From assembly GCA_028820945.1 (NCBI GenBank), contig JAPPHW010000275.1:1-7532 (forward strand): DNA of 7,532 nucleotides, read 5' to 3'. Shown in pieces: positions 6,632 through 7,532 of the stretch. The notes beneath the pieces are model-generated. The model was not told the DNA's origin. It worked only from the letters and a program-made list of their open reading frames with translations, and did no database searches. This DNA comes from Defluviicoccus sp. (GTDB lineage: Bacteria > Pseudomonadota > Alphaproteobacteria > MPNO01). Each line of letters opens with the position of its first letter. Position 1 is the first letter of the stretch. The position numbers and the translations under genes were made by a program.

Positions 6632-7532
6632 TCAGGCCGCCGCGGGCTCGTTCGTCGGCACCGCCTCGACCCGGGCGGCACAGAACTTGAACTCGGGAAT
6701 CTTGCCGAACGGATCGAGCGCGTCGTTGGTCAGCAGGTTGGCGGCGGCCTCGGTGAAGCAGAACGGGATGAACACCACGCCGCTCGGCACGTCCCGGTCG
6801 ACCCGGCCGATCAACTCGATCGCCCCGCGCCTTGTCTCCACCCGGATCCTGGCGCCGGGGGACAGCCCCATGCGGTCGAGGTCGGCCGGCGCGAGATGGG
6901 CGATCGCCTCGGGCTCGATGGCATCGAGAACGCCGGCGCGCCGCGTCATCGCGCCGGTGTGCCAGTGCTCCAGCACCCGGCCGGTGGTCAGAATCATCGG
7001 GTAGTCGGCGTCGGGCACCTCGTCGGGCGGGGCGATGGAGGCGGGGACGAACTTGCCGCGCCCGCTGGCGGTCGGGAAGCCGTCGCCGAAGATCACGTCG
7101 TCGCCCGGCACGTCGAACGACGCCACGGGATAGGTGACCGAATCCTCGCGTTGCAGGCGCTCCCACGAGATCCCGTTGAGCGAGGGCATGAGTTCGTGCA
7201 TTTCTGCGAACACGTCGGCCGGGCCGTCATAGGACCAATCGAGCCCGAGCCGGCGCGCGATCTCCTGCACGATCCACAGATCCTGGCGCGCCGCGCCTGG
7301 CAAGGGCAGCGCCGCGCGGCCGATCTGAACCTGGCGGTTGGTATTGGTGTAGGACCCGTCTTTCTCGGGGAAGGCAGACGCGGGCAGCAGCACGTCGGCG
7401 AAATAGGCGGTCTCGGTCAGGAACAGCTCCTGCACGACGAGATGATCCAGCATGGCGAGCGCCTCGCGGGCGTGGCCGACATCGGGGTCCGACATCGCCG
7501 GGTTCTCGCCCATGATGTACATGCCGCGGATC
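6632..7532 (-). CDS. fdhF: Formate dehydrogenase alpha subunit, C-terminal part (partial)
   Basis: The frame runs through the right edge of the window without a required start and ends at TGA 6634-6632, giving 299 C-terminal residues. It begins in IRGMYIMGENPAMSDPD and continues through VQELFLTETAYFADVLLPASAFPEKDG..TNTNRQVQ, the conserved block of the molybdopterin oxidoreductase domain in soluble formate dehydrogenase alpha subunits. Residues about 175-285 form the molybdopterin-dinucleotide-binding domain, with TGRVLEHWHTGAMTRR (183-198) and ANLLTNDALDPFGKIPEFKFC (264-284, at its end) typical of FdsA/FdhF. The enzyme oxidises formate to CO2 and, with beta and gamma subunits, reduces NAD+. 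The catalytic Cys/Sec and N-terminal iron-sulfur domains lie outside the window, so the exact class cannot be confirmed. It sits 11 nt upstream of Rieske 2 in the same direction. Oxidation of formate from a released C1 group could supply NADH to the oxygenases; that link is inferred. The symbol could equally be fdsA. Confidence 0.85.
   Translation of the reverse strand, partial: IRGMYIMGENPAMSDPDVGHAREALAMLDHLVVQELFLTETAYFADVLLPASAFPEKDGSYTNTNRQVQIGRAALPLPGAARQDLWIVQEIARRLGLDWSYDGPADVFAEMHELMPSLNGISWERLQREDSVTYPVASFDVPGDDVIFGDGFPTASGRGKFVPASIAPPDEVPDADYPMILTTGRVLEHWHTGAMTRRAGVLDAIEPEAIAHLAPADLDRMGLSPGARIRVETRRGAIELIGRVDRDVPSGVVFIPFCFTEAAANLLTNDALDPFGKIPEFKFCAARVEAVPTNEPAAA

Noticed and set aside
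4245..7004. A 919-codon open frame on the plus strand
   Set aside because: It runs across the amidohydrolase in another frame and antisense to Rieske 2 and formate dehydrogenase. The product is Arg/Ala/Pro/Gly-rich with no recognisable domain, as expected for a GC-rich shadow frame.
1..7532. Mobile element, CRISPR array, tRNA or defence system
   Set aside because: I saw no transposase or integrase motifs, direct-repeat arrays, cloverleaf-like segments or nuclease/helicase domains; nearly all bases belong to metabolic genes.

Overview
The window is GC-rich, densely packed bacterial DNA with about 100 bp of non-coding sequence at its one divergent start. Gene style (high G+C, short gaps, overlapping starts and stops) and families (tripartite tricarboxylate transporter, soluble-type formate dehydrogenase, VanA/dicamba-demethylase-type Rieske oxygenases, NicAB/IorAB-like molybdenum hydroxylase) suggest a proteobacterium, most likely an alphaproteobacterium with broad aromatic catabolism. 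The taxonomy is inferred from style and was not tested.

Layout from left to right: (1) positions 1-143, plus strand, the last 46 residues of a TctA-type carboxylate transporter permease. (2) positions 3821 down to 140, minus strand, a tightly packed three-gene operon: Rieske oxygenase 1, then a small [2Fe-2S] subunit, then a large molybdopterin subunit of a xanthine-dehydrogenase-superfamily hydroxylase. (3) positions 3822-3921, a 100-bp divergent promoter region with nested inverted repeats. (4) positions 3922-5604, plus strand, an amidohydrolase-3 (YtcJ-like) metal-dependent hydrolase. (5) positions 7532 down to 5580, minus strand, the C-terminal 299 residues of a formate dehydrogenase alpha subunit followed 11 nt later by Rieske oxygenase 2. 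Both convergent junctions overlap: tctA and the large subunit share one CTAG, and the amidohydrolase and Rieske 2 share 25 bp.

The content reads as a catabolic island for a small aromatic or N-heteroaromatic compound, probably a carboxylate. A Mo hydroxylase can insert a carbonyl oxygen into an azaheterocycle, VanA-type Rieske enzymes can hydroxylate or O/N-dealkylate the product, an amidohydrolase can open a ring or cleave an amide or formamide, and formate dehydrogenase would oxidise formate formed from a released one-carbon unit and return NADH. This pathway is inference; no substrate can be read from the sequence. The window has no Rieske reductase, no FAD or cytochrome partner for the Mo hydroxylase, and no regulator. 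The most notable details are the two paralogous Rieske enzymes on either side of the hydrolase, an apparent metal-ligand His-to-Cys change in the hydrolase, an active-site Asn missing in Rieske 2, and the coupling of formate dehydrogenase to a Rieske oxygenase. I found no RNA gene, mobile element, CRISPR array or clear intrinsic terminator.
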